Below, one piece after another: positions 23,521 to 32,318 of a DNA stretch of 64,000 nucleotides. A program made the translations under genes and the position numbers. The stretch is from Pantoea vagans. Lineage in GTDB: Bacteria > Pseudomonadota > Gammaproteobacteria > Enterobacterales > Enterobacteriaceae. The stretch covers positions 1,612,001-1,676,000 of the forward strand of contig NZ_CP038853.1 of the NCBI RefSeq assembly GCF_004792415.1, written 5' to 3'. Position 1 is the first letter of the stretch, and every line of letters starts with the position of its first letter. A model generated the notes under the pieces. That model had not been told where the DNA came from. It ran no database searches and was given only the letters and a program-made list of their open reading frames with translations.

Positions 23521-24741
23521 TCAGACGTTACCGTCATTATCCTCTTCAACCGCCTGATAGATGCGCTGCAATACATCCGGGAACGCTGACTGAACCCGGC
23601 TCCAGCTGGGTATAAACGGCTTATCGTTAGGACGTTCAATAAACGCCTGTCCCGCTTCCAGAATCGACTGAGTAAACATCTCCACCGCGGCCTCTTCGAC
23701 GTGCTGATCAAACTTCAGTCCGTTCATTGCCGCCTCGTGGTTATAGGTCTCCATCATATCCAGCGCATTACGGTAATAGGTTGCCTTCAGCACCCGGAAT
23801 GAATCGCTGGTCAGCGGTACACCCATGGTCGCGAGCTTACGCAGCAGTGACTGGACGATGTCGCTGCTCATGCGCTTCAGGCCGCCGGTGCCATCATCTT
23901 CGGCCAGCGGCTGATGCTTGTGATCGTAGTTATCGGCGATCTCAACCTGGCACGACTGGCGGGTAGTGTAGTTACGGTAAATCTCCGATAGCACGCCAAT
24001 TTCCAGACCCCAGTCACCGGGAATTTTGATGCCGTTCAGCACATGCGTTCGCATGGCGAACTCGCCGGAGAGCGGATAGCGGAAGCTTGTCAGGTAATCC
24101 AGGTATTCCGAATGACCATAGACTTTCTGCAATGAGCGCAGCAGCGGTCCGACCAGCAGACGTCCGACGCGGCCGTTAAGCTTGCCATCCGCGACGCGCG
24201 CATAGAAGCCCTTACAGAACTCATACTGAAACGCCGGGTTGGCCAGCGGATAGAGCAGGCGGGCCAGCATGCCGCGCTCATACGTGACGATATCGCAGTC
24301 ATGCAGCGCCACACAGCTGGTGCGGTCCGACGCCAGCGTATAGCCGGTGCAGAACCAGACGTTGCGCCCTTTACCGGGATTGGTAGGCGACAGACCCTCT
24401 TTATCCAGTTCCGCATCAATCGCTTTCAGACGCGGGCCGTCGTTCCACAGAATGCGATGCCGTTGCGGCAGGCGGGAGAAGAACTCGCGGGCAAACAGGA
24501 ACTGGTCGCGGTCGGCCCGATCCAGACCAATCACGATCTCATCCAGATAGGGTACTTTCGCCAGCTCATCGACGATTTTCGTCAGCGCCGGGCCTTCAAG
24601 TTCAGAAAACAGCGATGGCAGGATCAGCCCCATTTTGCGTTTGCGGGCAAAGCGCACCATCTCTTTTTCCAGCGACTCCACACTGCGGTGGGTAAGGTTG
24701 TGGAAGTTGGTGATTACGCCATTCTGATAAAAGTCACTCAT
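23521..24741 (-). CDS. gpgS: Glucosyl-3-phosphoglycerate synthase-like glycosyltransferase
   Basis: This 406-residue GT-A fold glycosyltransferase carries LILPSLFSELEGPAL, IVIGLDRADRDQF, and the metal-binding HDCDIVTYERGMLARLLYP. FRYPLSGEFAMRTHVLNGI and PGDWGLEIGVLSEIY are also present. This matches synthases that join glucose (or mannose) from a nucleotide sugar to 3-phosphoglycerate. It is the second gene of an operon: the upstream gene encodes the matching phosphoglycerate-sugar phosphatase YedP, ending 31 bases before this start. Together they would make glucosylglycerate or mannosylglycerate, a compatible solute used in osmotic stress or nitrogen limitation. Sugar specificity cannot be read from the sequence. 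It is cytoplasmic. Confidence 0.85.
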   Translation of the reverse strand: MSDFYQNGVITNFHNLTHRSVESLEKEMVRFARKRKMGLILPSLFSELEGPALTKIVDELAKVPYLDEIVIGLDRADRDQFLFAREFFSRLPQRHRILWNDGPRLKAIDAELDKEGLSPTNPGKGRNVWFCTGYTLASDRTSCVALHDCDIVTYERGMLARLLYPLANPAFQYEFCKGFYARVADGKLNGRVGRLLVGPLLRSLQKVYGHSEYLDYLTSFRYPLSGEFAMRTHVLNGIKIPGDWGLEIGVLSEIYRNYTTRQSCQVEIADNYDHKHQPLAEDDGTGGLKRMSSDIVQSLLRKLATMGVPLTSDSFRVLKATYYRNALDMMETYNHEAAMNGLKFDQHVEEAAVEMFTQSILEAGQAFIERPNDKPFIPSWSRVQSAFPDVLQRIYQAVEEDNDGNV

Positions 24742-24771
24742 CGCATCATCCTTTTAATGCCCGTGGGCAGC

Positions 24772-25563
24772 TTATTGAGGTTGAGTCAAAAAATAGTCCA
24801 GTCCTTCACGCCAGCCTTCGGGGCCATGGTGAGCGGTGTGATAGACCTGCTGCTGATCGGTCCGGCTGAGTGTTACCGGTGTTTTACTGTAGCCCTTAAT
24901 CACTACGGCATAATCAACTGCATCCAGCATCGGTGCATCATTCGGCCCGTCACCGAGACCAATTGTGATGGGCGCTTCACCGGGAGAATGGTCCAGCAGC
25001 CAGCGCAGCGCTTCACCTTTGCCGCAGCCTGCTGGCATCACATGCCAGAAACGGCCGCCCTGCGTCAGTGCCAGCCCTTCAGCACCCAGTGCCGCCTGAA
25101 AGCTATCGAAAGCCTCGTCACTGTCGCGCCAGACAATCACTTCAGACGCGTCGCGCTGGCGTGCCAGCGCGGCATCTGCCTCACTCAGTCCGGTCATTGA
25201 GGCCACTTCCGGATCGGAGAAATCATGAAAGCCGGTAAAACGGTAGGTTGTTTTCAAGGCGGCCAGCCGCTGGCAGAGTGCGTCATAGGTCAGCGTATTA
25301 TCAGGCAGACGGATACGCTGCTGATCCTGCGTCTGGACTACGGCACCGTTTTCGGCAATAAAGGGTGAACCACTGATCCCCAGTTTTTTTTGCAGCGGAA
25401 GGATTTCGGCGGCTGTCTTACTGGAACAGACCACCAGCGGAACCTCGTGCTGTTTCAGCGTGGTGAGCCACTCCGTGGCCGCATCCCAGCGGTAGGTATG
25501 GTGGTCGAGTAGCGAACCATCGAGATCGGTAATAATCATTAACGGCTGTTGAAGATCGGGCAT
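24772..25563 (-). CDS. yedP: Mannosyl/glucosyl-3-phosphoglycerate phosphatase YedP
   Basis: This 263-residue HAD-superfamily phosphatase has the nucleophile motif DLDGSLLD near residue 14, motif II VVCSSK, motif III Lys in GCGKGEAL and motif IV LGDGPNDAPML. It removes phosphate from mannosyl- or glucosyl-3-phosphoglycerate. The start ATG at 25563 has AAGGAG eight bases upstream; the longer frame is not supported. E. coli keeps yedP without a synthase, whereas here the synthase follows directly, so the pathway looks complete. The phosphatase is translated first in the operon. Confidence 0.92.
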   Translation of the reverse strand: MPDLQQPLMIITDLDGSLLDHHTYRWDAATEWLTTLKQHEVPLVVCSSKTAAEILPLQKKLGISGSPFIAENGAVVQTQDQQRIRLPDNTLTYDALCQRLAALKTTYRFTGFHDFSDPEVASMTGLSEADAALARQRDASEVIVWRDSDEAFDSFQAALGAEGLALTQGGRFWHVMPAGCGKGEALRWLLDHSPGEAPITIGLGDGPNDAPMLDAVDYAVVIKGYSKTPVTLSRTDQQQVYHTAHHGPEGWREGLDYFLTQPQ

Positions 25564-25842
25564 TAACAGGCTCCTTTCATCACGTTCGCGGCTAAAGCAG
25601 CGATTTTTCAATATTATAGTTGAATATGGCTCACACTTTTTTTCCTGCCACGCTGACTGAAAATCCAGGATAAATCTTAAAAAAGAAATGGAGAAAAGCG
25701 AGGGATGCAGGAAGTGTGCGGGCGCTAAGTCACTGGCTGGCGCGGTTTTTTCGGCAACTATTGCCCCATAACGACCCGGTTCGTTGCAGAAACGTGCATA
25801 TCTGATACTTGTTTTGGTGACGCGTTCGCGTAATCTGCTGAG

Positions 25843-25907
25843 GTGTTAAGAATTCCCTGGTGTAACGAATTGAATTTTTACCCGGCCTTCCCGCCGGGTA
25901 TTTTTTT
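25843..25907 (+). ncRNA. dsrA: DsrA-like small regulatory RNA (short form)
   Basis: CCTGGTGTAACGAATT at 25856-25871 equals the E. coli DsrA segment that pairs with the rpoS leader and activates RpoS translation with Hfq. A terminator hairpin follows (ACCCGGC at 25880-25886 with GCCGGGT at 25893-25899), then a run of eight or nine T residues. TTGTTT (25809-25814) and TAATCT (25831-25836) are 16 bases apart and would start RNA near 25843. The locus (yedP, yodD, dsrB, rcsA) is the E. coli dsrA neighbourhood. The RNA would be about 65 nt rather than 87; the middle stem-loop of E. coli DsrA, implicated in hns pairing, is missing. AAUUC (25851-25855) can pair with GAAUU (25867-25871), placing the rpoS segment in a loop. 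Confidence 0.8.
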
Positions 25908-25917
25908 GAAATCGATT

Positions 25918-26151
25918 TCAGCGGTTAGCTTCATAGGCGCGATAGTCACAGATGTCGATTTCAAACGCTTCTGCCAGTTCGGTATACGAGTGGAAAATCT
26001 GGCCTTCAACTTCAAGCCGTGGCATCTGGCCCTGCTCCATATATTCCCGTATCTCTCCCGACGTTTTCGCCTGAATCGCCGCCAGTAAACCCTCAACATC
26101 TACCTTCAGATCGGACGCCGGCATATCGGTGTGCTGCTTTTCGTCTGTCAT
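25918..26151 (-). CDS. yodD: YodD family stress protein
   Basis: This 77-residue cytoplasmic protein has VDVEGLLAAIQAKTSGEI and a C-terminal FHSYTELAEAFEIDICDYRA, matching E. coli YodD (VDVDALLAAI, HTWRELADAFELDIHDF). E. coli YodD is induced by peroxide, acid and cadmium and is RpoS-related in expression; its mechanism is unknown. AGGAG lies 8 bases before the ATG. It converges on the DsrA RNA, whose terminator ends about 10 bases from the yodD stop. Confidence 0.87.
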   Translation of the reverse strand: MTDEKQHTDMPASDLKVDVEGLLAAIQAKTSGEIREYMEQGQMPRLEVEGQIFHSYTELAEAFEIDICDYRAYEANR

Positions 26152-26228
26152 TTTCTGACTCCTGAGAGCAAACAGAATAATCAGTATAGAACGCGGTGCA
26201 GAAAGAGGGGATTGGGCAGATCGCAGGC

Positions 26229-26303
26229 AAAAAAAAGCCCGCGCTGCGCGGGCAAAATCCTTGTTACTTTAGGTTGTGGCTGCACCTATGGGGGTGGTGC
26301 AGT
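26229..26303 (-). ncRNA. Candidate small RNA or attenuated leader upstream of yodD
   Basis: On the minus strand a GCCCGCGCAGCGCGGGC hairpin ends in eight U residues (26229-26236), a strong terminator with no minus-strand gene before it. Just upstream, TGCACC and GGTGCA form a second hairpin (26281-26301). A TACACT box at 26315-26310 could start a transcript near 26303, giving an RNA of about 75 nt with two stem-loops. It ends 78 bases before yodD, so it may be a stand-alone small RNA or a terminated leader of yodD. Its sequence is not one I recognise. Confidence 0.5.
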
Positions 26304-26467
26304 AGAGGGAGTGTAAAGGCCAGGCGCGTAAGAAGTCTTGCGGTGAAATGTTAAGAAATTGCAAAAATGGTCCTTACTCAGATTTACCTGACTTTGCCCC
26401 TGAACGGAGCAGATTCAGCTATAGTTGATGATAAAGCTGATTTTTTTCAATACCTAAAGGAATGGTT

Positions 26468-26626
26468 ATGGACATCTTAAGAATTATTATCGCAATTCTG
26501 CTGCCACCGCTGGGCGTGTTTATGCAGGTCGGTTTTGGTGGTGCTTTCTGGCTGAATATTCTGCTGACGATCTGTGGTTATATCCCCGGTATCGTTCATG
26601 CCGTCTGGGTCATTGCCCGACGCTAA
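26468..26626 (+). CDS. YqaE/Pmp3 family membrane protein
   Basis: This 52-residue protein has two transmembrane segments: ILRIIIAILLPPLGVFMQVG and FWLNILLTICGYIPGIVHAV. The LLPPLGV and NILLTxxGYIPGxxHA patterns define the Pmp3/YqaE group, small proteins linked to membrane potential and salt or stress tolerance. The ATG at 26468 has AAGGA six bases upstream; an in-frame ATG at 26462 is too close. It is preceded by an AT-rich promoter region with TATAGT-like text and followed 62 bases later by dsrB. Confidence 0.9.
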   Translation: MDILRIIIAILLPPLGVFMQVGFGGAFWLNILLTICGYIPGIVHAVWVIARR

Positions 26627-26688
26627 CGCGCTGCATCGCGCCGGTTCTTCGTTTAGACTGTACGCAGTAAATAATCAGGAGAACCGAA

Positions 26689-26883
26689 ATGAAGGTAAAT
26701 GACCGCGTCAGCGTCAAAACCGATGGCGGCCCGCGTCGCGTTGGCACCATTCTGGCTATGGAGCCCTTTAACGAAGGCACCATGTTTCTGGTCGCGCTGG
26801 AGGATTATCCATTGGGCATCTGGTTTTTTAATGAAACGCAGCAGCCGGATGGCATTTTCGTCGAGCCTTACCACGACGCCTGA
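26689..26883 (+). CDS. dsrB: DsrB protein
   Basis: This 64-residue protein ([20 protein letters not shown], then [16 protein letters not shown] and DGIFVEPY) is nearly identical in pattern to E. coli DsrB, a small beta-strand protein made in stationary phase. Function is unknown. A Shine-Dalgarno AGGAG precedes the ATG. It ends in a strong bidirectional hairpin. Confidence 0.95.
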   Translation: MKVNDRVSVKTDGGPRRVGTILAMEPFNEGTMFLVALEDYPLGIWFFNETQQPDGIFVEPYHDA

Positions 26884-26895
26884 GCCTGACGTGCA

Positions 26896-26934
26896 TAAAA
26901 AAGCCCCGTTACACATAGCGTAATGGGGCTTTTT
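26896..26934. terminator. Bidirectional terminator between dsrB and the chemoreceptor
   Basis: AGCCCC and GGGGCT, extended by GTTA/TAAT, form a stem with A residues on the left and five T residues on the right, so it can end both the + strand dsrB transcript and the minus-strand chemoreceptor transcript, although the latter gene ends 50 bases to the right. Confidence 0.8.
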
Positions 26935-26987
26935 GCATTCAGCGCCGCTGCCGTTGATGACAGTCGCTGATGCTTACCAGCATGGCG

Positions 26988-28694
26988 TCAGAAGGTTTCC
27001 CAGTTATCACTACCGGTGGCCAGCGCCGGACGCGGTGTCAGAGCGGGTGTTCTGGCTGGTGAAGTGACGCGCGCGGCCCCACTTTTCGTAGCAGGCGAAT
27101 CCTGCAGACGGAATGCCGCCACTGCCTGTGTCAGTTTGCCCGCCTGATCTTCCAGCGAGGCCGCTGCCGCAGAGGCTTCTTCCACCAGTGAGGCGTTCTG
27201 CTGAGTAACGTTGTCCATCTCAGTGACCGCCTGGCTCACCTGCTGAATACCCCGGCTCTGTTCGTCCGATGCCGCTGCGATCTCAGACATGATATCGGTG
27301 ACGCGACGTACCGCCTCGACAATTTCACCCATAGTGCTGCCCGCTGCGCCAACCTGATGCGAGCCGTCATTAATCAGCGTGACGGACTCAGCAATCAGGG
27401 ATTCAATCTCTTTGGCCGCCTGCGCACTGCGCTGGGCCAGATTGCGCACTTCGCTTGCTACCACCGCAAAGCCGCGACCCTGTTCTCCGGCACGCGCGGC
27501 TTCAACCGCTGCGTTCAGCGCCAGGATGTTGGTCTGGAATGCGATGCTGTTAATGACGTTGGTGATCTCAGCGATTTTCTTCGAACTGCCGGAAATGTTG
27601 GTCATGGTTTTCACCACGCTATTGACCAAATCACCCCCGCTGCGCGCTTTGCCAGAGGCATCCGCGGCCAGCTGGCTGGCGTGATGGGCATTCTCAGCAT
27701 TCTGTTTTACCGTGGCGGTAAGCTGTTCCATGCTGGCTGCGGTCTGTTCCAGTGCTGCCGCCTGCTGCTCGGTGCGTGAAGAGAGATCGGTATTACCGGC
27801 GGAGATTTCGCTGGAGCCCTGATAAATCGCGACGGCACCCTCACGAACTGTCCCGACGGTGGTCACCAGCGCCTGCTGCATCAGTTGCAGATTGTGGATC
27901 AATGTACCAATCTCACTGCGGCCAAAGGGCAGGGGAGCAGAGGTCAGATCGCCCTGTGCAATGCGTTCAATACGCAGCACAGACTGACGCAGCGGGTTAA
28001 TCACTACACGGCGCAGGAAGACAAAGGTCATCAGCACCAGCACCAGCGCGGCACTAAACGCCACGGCCATCGAGATAAAACCGATGCGCGACTGACGATC
28101 GGCTTCTGCAGTAATGGCATTGGCGCGGTCAGTACGAATTTTTATCGCCTTCAGTAACACCGCGTTATAGTCATCATCCAGCTTGCGGGTAACGTCCGTC
28201 TCCTGGGCGATAATGCCCTCAAAGCTGCCCTGTTTACCGGCATTAATCATCGGTATCAGGCCTTTATTGATGTAATCGTTGAAGCGTGCCTGCAGCGTGG
28301 CATCCAGTTCAGTGTCAGCCGGAGACTTCACTTTGCGCGCTTCATAAACGGCAAAGCCATCTTTAGCCTGCTGAATACGTTTTTCGGCCGCCGCCACGTT
28401 GGCGCGAAACTCATCCATGTCACCAATACGCGCGGCGGCACCAGCCTGGATAATGGTCAGGCGTGCCGTACGCAGGTGGTTGGAGCTGTTAGCGAGGCCC
28501 ATACGAACCTGGATTTCGTCCGTGGCATCATCGAGGGAGTGGTTGCCTGAAATAAGAAAGTAACTGGCGACACCAATACAGAGTGCGAACAGCAGCAAAA
28601 TGCCGCCGAAGATCAGGCTAAACAGCGGTACCAGGCGGAGATTCTGCCAGATGCCAGCGCTTTTCTGTCCATCATTATCTAATGCAGTGTTCAT
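26988..28694 (-). CDS. Methyl-accepting chemotaxis protein (Tsr/Tar type)
   Basis: This is a 568-residue chemoreceptor. Residues 28-50 form the first membrane segment (FSLIFGGILLLFALCIGVAS) and a four-helix periplasmic Tar-type sensor follows. The second segment lies near 208-228 (MAVAFSAALVLVLMTFVF), then a HAMP domain (RRVVINPLRQSVLRIERIAQGD). The signalling hairpin has the family-invariant tip, FQTNILALNAAVEAARAGE followed by GRGFAVVASEVRNLAQRSA. The last five residues NWETF are the CheR/CheB tether found on high-abundance receptors. The ligand is not predictable. A sigma-28 promoter lies upstream, so it is co-regulated with late flagellar genes. Confidence 0.96.
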   Translation of the reverse strand: MNTALDNDGQKSAGIWQNLRLVPLFSLIFGGILLLFALCIGVASYFLISGNHSLDDATDEIQVRMGLANSSNHLRTARLTIIQAGAAARIGDMDEFRANVAAAEKRIQQAKDGFAVYEARKVKSPADTELDATLQARFNDYINKGLIPMINAGKQGSFEGIIAQETDVTRKLDDDYNAVLLKAIKIRTDRANAITAEADRQSRIGFISMAVAFSAALVLVLMTFVFLRRVVINPLRQSVLRIERIAQGDLTSAPLPFGRSEIGTLIHNLQLMQQALVTTVGTVREGAVAIYQGSSEISAGNTDLSSRTEQQAAALEQTAASMEQLTATVKQNAENAHHASQLAADASGKARSGGDLVNSVVKTMTNISGSSKKIAEITNVINSIAFQTNILALNAAVEAARAGEQGRGFAVVASEVRNLAQRSAQAAKEIESLIAESVTLINDGSHQVGAAGSTMGEIVEAVRRVTDIMSEIAAASDEQSRGIQQVSQAVTEMDNVTQQNASLVEEASAAAASLEDQAGKLTQAVAAFRLQDSPATKSGAARVTSPARTPALTPRPALATGSDNWETF

Positions 28695-28730
28695 ATCCTT
28701 GCTCTCTTGAGGCTGTTGTTATAAGGCTTA

Positions 28731-28757
28731 ACATCGGCAAAAGAGCGTAAAGGCTTA
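28731..28757 (-). promoter_or_regulatory. Sigma-28 (FliA) promoter of the chemoreceptor gene
   Basis: The minus strand reads TAAG (28757-28754), 15 bases, then GCCGATGT (28738-28731), close to the FliA consensus TAAA-N15-GCCGATAA. It lies 37 bases upstream of the start codon. Confidence 0.82.
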
Positions 28758-28792
28758 GCGGCAAGAGTGAGACCTGGCTCCCAATTCAGCGC

Positions 28793-28819
28793 AAAAAAAA
28801 ACCGGCCATTAAGGCCGGT
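28793..28819 (-). terminator. Terminator of rcsA
   Basis: ACCGGCC (28801-28807) pairs with GGCCGGT (28813-28819), with an eight-base A run on the left giving U residues on the minus strand. It lies 16 bases past the rcsA stop. Confidence 0.88.
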
Positions 28820-28835
28820 TCTTCAGGTCTGACGA

Positions 28836-29471
28836 TCAGCGAATATTAACGTAAATACCCGAGGTCACATTATCGGTTAAACGCACCACATGATAAATAA
28901 CCTGTTTATTATGGGTTTTGATTTTGCGTTTAATATTACCTTTGTGTGACGATACCGTTTTGGCCTTAATTTGCATTTTATCTGAGATCTGAATGGTGTC
29001 ATGACCTGACATCCACATCTTCAGCATGTTTGACTCAGTCTGGCTCAGCGTCAGCGGGTGAACATCCATGCCCGAAGAGATGCGCGCAGACTGGTTAAGC
29101 TTCTTCTGCAAATAGGTGCTGAGTAAGGAATCCAGGGTCGATGTCTTCATCGATTTTGATGTAATAATCAGGTTCTTACGAACGTAGAGATATTCCTCAA
29201 AATGGATATTGCTAATCGCCATGAATATAAAGAACAGCGTATCAGGATGCTGCGTAATAATACTGCGGATACGTTCGCTGGAATCTGACTCATGAATGAA
29301 ACAATCTTCATTAATAAAGACGACACCAGGGTTTAATTGCTCACATTTTTGCTGTAGTTGCTCAATATCGGAGACAGAAGAGATATTTTTCTTCTTAACT
29401 CCTTTTAAAGACATGTAGTCTGATAATCCCAGGCGTGTGTAGTTGCAGGAATCCATAATAATAGTTGGCAT
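28836..29471 (-). CDS. rcsA: RcsA, capsule and motility co-regulator
   Basis: This 211-residue LuxR-type transcription factor starts [20 protein letters not shown], typical of RcsA. A receiver-like N-terminal half lacking a phosphorylation pattern is followed by a helix-turn-helix: [17 protein letters not shown], then [19 protein letters not shown]. RcsA pairs with RcsB to activate colanic-acid/amylovoran-type capsule genes and repress flhDC; it is degraded by Lon. The ATG at 29471 is chosen over the upstream frame because it matches the family start. It sits between the chemoreceptor and fliR, as rcsA does in E. coli. DsrA RNA, encoded 3 kb away, relieves H-NS silencing of rcsA in E. coli. 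Confidence 0.94.
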   Translation of the reverse strand: MPTIIMDSCNYTRLGLSDYMSLKGVKKKNISSVSDIEQLQQKCEQLNPGVVFINEDCFIHESDSSERIRSIITQHPDTLFFIFMAISNIHFEEYLYVRKNLIITSKSMKTSTLDSLLSTYLQKKLNQSARISSGMDVHPLTLSQTESNMLKMWMSGHDTIQISDKMQIKAKTVSSHKGNIKRKIKTHNKQVIYHVVRLTDNVTSGIYVNIR

Positions 29472-30098
29472 AATAGCGACCCTCACCAATTTGTTATCCG
29501 TTTAAATCAACGATGAATACGCGTTGCGGTACGAGAGAGATTTCTTAGGTACTTTTTTATTCTGCTCGTGCAGTGTGGCAACAGGCAAACGCCCGTAAAA
29601 GTCTTCATCCCTGACCCGTTCTGCAAAAAATTTGTGCTGCCATGACGTCACACATTCTCCGGCAATGGCGGGGAATGCCAGTGAAGTGCCGGAGATTCAG
29701 TAAAGCTCATTTTTTGAGACCTGTGTCACTATCCCTGAAAACAGGAAGTTTTCTGATAGGACAATTCTCAAAAGCATTTGTTTTACGAAAGTGTGATGTC
29801 TCAGCGTGCGATGACAATGCCGGAAAAAACATTTTTTAACAAGAAAAATCACTTAAAGTTTTTTTTCTTGTAAATTCAGTGCATTGCCGGTTTTGCCTGC
29901 ACATTCACAGTCTGACAGCTTCTGTGAACCACCCAACTAAAATACGCGAAGCCCGGTTTAATAAGAATTATTTTCAGACTCTCAGCACATTTATCAGAAT
30001 TTCCTTAGTTGCATTCTGGAAAACATGGTTCGGAAAATGCACGGATGGTTTTGCGATACTTAAGTGTGGCTGAGTGAAGGTAGTTAGAAACTTAATGT
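29472..30098. other. 627-bp AT-rich regulatory region upstream of rcsA
   Basis: No credible gene; short frames at 29642 and 29879 lack Shine-Dalgarno sequences and familiar text. The region has many A and T runs, as expected of an H-NS-silenced promoter. Possible RcsAB-box-like motifs are TAAGAATTATTTTC near 29962, TCAGAATTTCCTTA near 29994, and on the minus strand TAAGAAATCTCTC near 29548, resembling the TAAGAATATTCCTA consensus imperfectly. The minus-strand copy is the best placed, about 70 bases from rcsA. Confidence 0.45.
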
Positions 30099-30884
30099 TC
30101 AGGGGCGGGATAGTTCTGTCAGAAACAGGGCGAGTAAATCAAATATTTCACTGAACAAATGCTCACAGAACGGGGCCAGCAGGGGCATCAACAGGCTGAT
30201 GGTTAAAATTCCGACTGATAAGGTAATCGGGAAGCCAATTGCGAAGATTGATAACTGTGGTGAAACACGGTTTAACAAACCCAGTACCAGATTAACCATG
30301 AGTAACAAAACGATTAAGGGCAGCGCTAACATCATGCCATTAAGGAAAATTAATCCGCCGGATTTCACCAGCGCCATAAATGCGTTGGCATTTAGCGGGT
30401 GACCGCCAATCGGCAGCGTATGAAAACTGTCCGCCAGCAGTGAAATCAGCCAAAGATGTCCGTTAAAGGTCAGGAACAGCAGCATGGCCAGCATGTCGAG
30501 AAAACGGGCCAGCACCGGCATGTTAAGACGGCTGCCAGGGTCAAAAAAGGTGGCGAACGAAATGCCCATCTGCAAACCAATGACTTCCCCGGCAAGGCGC
30601 ACAGCCGCAAACGCAAACTGCATGGTAAAGCCCAGCGCGATGCCAATCAGCATCTGCTGGATCAGCAGCCAGAATCCGGCAGGGGAAAACAGGGTCACAT
30701 TGACAGCAGGTAACAGCGGCATCAGCAGCCAGGTGATCATCACCGCCAGTCCGATTTTGACACGTTTGCTGACGGATCGTTCACTGAGGATCGGTGCGGT
30801 GGCGAACAACGCCATGATACGCACCAGTGGCCAGAAGAACTGGCTGACCCACTGAACCAGCTGGCTGCTGTCGAGAGTAATCAT
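30099..30884 (-). CDS. fliR: Flagellar export gate protein FliR
   Basis: This 261-residue integral membrane component of the flagellar type III export gate forms a complex with FliP5-FliQ4. Six or so membrane segments are visible, with [22 protein letters not shown] and [19 protein letters not shown] being typical. The start ATG overlaps the fliQ stop by one base, implying translational coupling. It is the last gene of the fliFGHIJK...PQR block on this strand. Confidence 0.95.
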   Translation of the reverse strand: MITLDSSQLVQWVSQFFWPLVRIMALFATAPILSERSVSKRVKIGLAVMITWLLMPLLPAVNVTLFSPAGFWLLIQQMLIGIALGFTMQFAFAAVRLAGEVIGLQMGISFATFFDPGSRLNMPVLARFLDMLAMLLFLTFNGHLWLISLLADSFHTLPIGGHPLNANAFMALVKSGGLIFLNGMMLALPLIVLLLMVNLVLGLLNRVSPQLSIFAIGFPITLSVGILTISLLMPLLAPFCEHLFSEIFDLLALFLTELSRP

Positions 30885-31153
30885 CAGCCGATGATATAAG
30901 GCAGGTTAGTAAAGACGGTGCGGATATAGTCCAGCAGCAGATTTAGCATCCACGGGCCGGCAATGATACCGGTGGTGGCAACGGCCAGGATCTTAGGAAT
31001 AAAGGATAAGGTCTGTTCGTTGACCTGGGTCGCGGCCTGGATCAGGCTGATCAGCAGACCGCTGACCAGGGCTGCCAGCAGCAGCGGGGCGGCCAGCATC
31101 AGGGCGACGCGCATCGCTTCCTGTCCCATTACCATTACTGATTCGGGTGTCAT
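30884..31153 (-). CDS. fliQ: Flagellar export gate protein FliQ
   Basis: This 89-residue protein has two hydrophobic helices ([20 protein letters not shown] and [18 protein letters not shown]) joined by [16 protein letters not shown], the FliQ signature. The ATG at 31153 ([11 protein letters not shown]) matches the family; the longer frame runs into fliP. It is part of the FliPQR core of the export apparatus in the inner membrane. Confidence 0.95.
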   Translation of the reverse strand: MTPESVMVMGQEAMRVALMLAAPLLLAALVSGLLISLIQAATQVNEQTLSFIPKILAVATTGIIAGPWMLNLLLDYIRTVFTNLPYIIG

Positions 31154-31178
31154 GTCGTGCTCCGGTAAAAAAGGGGGA

Positions 31179-31913
31179 TCAGGAGTAGAAGCTTTGCGCC
31201 AGTGAACCGACCAGCAGTTGCCAGCCATCGACCAGAACAAACAGCATCAGTTTAAACGGCAGCGCAATGGACGCTGGCGGAACCATCATCATCCCCAGCG
31301 CCATCAGCACGCTGGCGACCACCAGGTCGATGATCAGGAACGGGATAAACACGGTAAAGCCAATCTGGAACGCGGTCTTCAGCTCGCTGGTCACATAGGC
31401 GGGCAGCAGAATACGCATGGGCACCGCTTCAGGACCGGCAATCGGCGCGGTATTTGCCAGACGGGCAAACAGGGCTAAATCCGCTTCGCGGGTCTGACGC
31501 AGCATAAACTCGCGCAGCGGCTGGGCACCTTTATCAATTGCCACATCCATGCTGATCTTGTCCTGGCTGAACGGCAGATAGGCATCCTGATAAATTTTGT
31601 CGAAGGTCGGCGCCATAATAAAGAAAGTCAGAAACAGCGACAGACCGAGCAGCACCTGGTTAGGCGGTGCCGACGGTGTGCCCAGGGCATTTCGCAGCAG
31701 GCCAAACACAATGATGATACGGGTGAAGCTGGTCATCATCAGCAGCACGGCCGGAATAAAGGTCAGCGCAGTGATAAAGACCAGTGTCTGAACCGGCAGT
31801 GACCAGCTCTGACCGCCGTTAGGCAGCGAGTGACTCACCAGGCCCGGCAGCTGGGCATGGGCAACCGGTGCCAGTAACAGCAGTGGCAGTAAAGGAAGCA
31901 GTCGACGCATCAT
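31179..31913 (-). CDS. fliP: Flagellar export gate protein FliP
   Basis: This 244-residue protein has a cleavable signal peptide ([18 protein letters not shown]) and four membrane helices. [40 protein letters not shown] and [19 protein letters not shown] are family hallmarks. Five copies form the export pore with FliQ and FliR. Its ATG overlaps the fliO stop by 4 bases (ATGA). Confidence 0.96.
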   Translation of the reverse strand: MMRRLLPLLPLLLLAPVAHAQLPGLVSHSLPNGGQSWSLPVQTLVFITALTFIPAVLLMMTSFTRIIIVFGLLRNALGTPSAPPNQVLLGLSLFLTFFIMAPTFDKIYQDAYLPFSQDKISMDVAIDKGAQPLREFMLRQTREADLALFARLANTAPIAGPEAVPMRILLPAYVTSELKTAFQIGFTVFIPFLIIDLVVASVLMALGMMMVPPASIALPFKLMLFVLVDGWQLLVGSLAQSFYS

Positions 31914-32308
31914 TGTGGTTTTCCGGGACGTTTAACCAGATTCTGTAACAGCTGACGAAAATCCTGTGGCGCACGGTCAGCTGGCGTCACAGCGACCGGC
32001 TCACCCGGCGGCAGCGTATGCAGATGAGTAATCTGCTGGGCAGTGACGCCCAGCACCAGACGCGCGTCAGCAGTATCGATAATCACTACTCGCTCACGCT
32101 GGCCCACTGAGACGCTGGCCGTGAGTTTCAGCTCCTGACCACTGACCTTTTTCGGCGCGAAGCCGGCACGGCGTGCCAGCCAGGCGCAGGCCAGAATCAA
32201 TAAAATAATCACTGCTAATACGCTACTGACCTGGGCCAGCATAGAACCGGTCGAAATCGCCTGTGCGTGCGGTGCAGCCGGTTGCAGCGTTTGATTCTGG
32301 CTATTCAT
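31910..32308 (-). CDS. fliO: Flagellar assembly protein FliO
   Basis: This 132-residue bitopic membrane protein has one hydrophobic segment near 25-45 ([19 protein letters not shown]) and a cytoplasmic domain with [20 protein letters not shown], typical of FliO. It assists assembly of FliP rings. It lies between fliN and fliP with a 10-base gap to fliN. Confidence 0.93.
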   Translation of the reverse strand: MNSQNQTLQPAAPHAQAISTGSMLAQVSSVLAVIILLILACAWLARRAGFAPKKVSGQELKLTASVSVGQRERVVIIDTADARLVLGVTAQQITHLHTLPPGEPVAVTPADRAPQDFRQLLQNLVKRPGKPQ

Positions 32309-32318
32309 AATGTGACTC

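Noticed and set aside
29642..30073. Two short + strand frames (65 and 64 codons) upstream of rcsA
   Set aside because: No Shine-Dalgarno, no family resemblance, and they lie in an AT-rich regulatory region.
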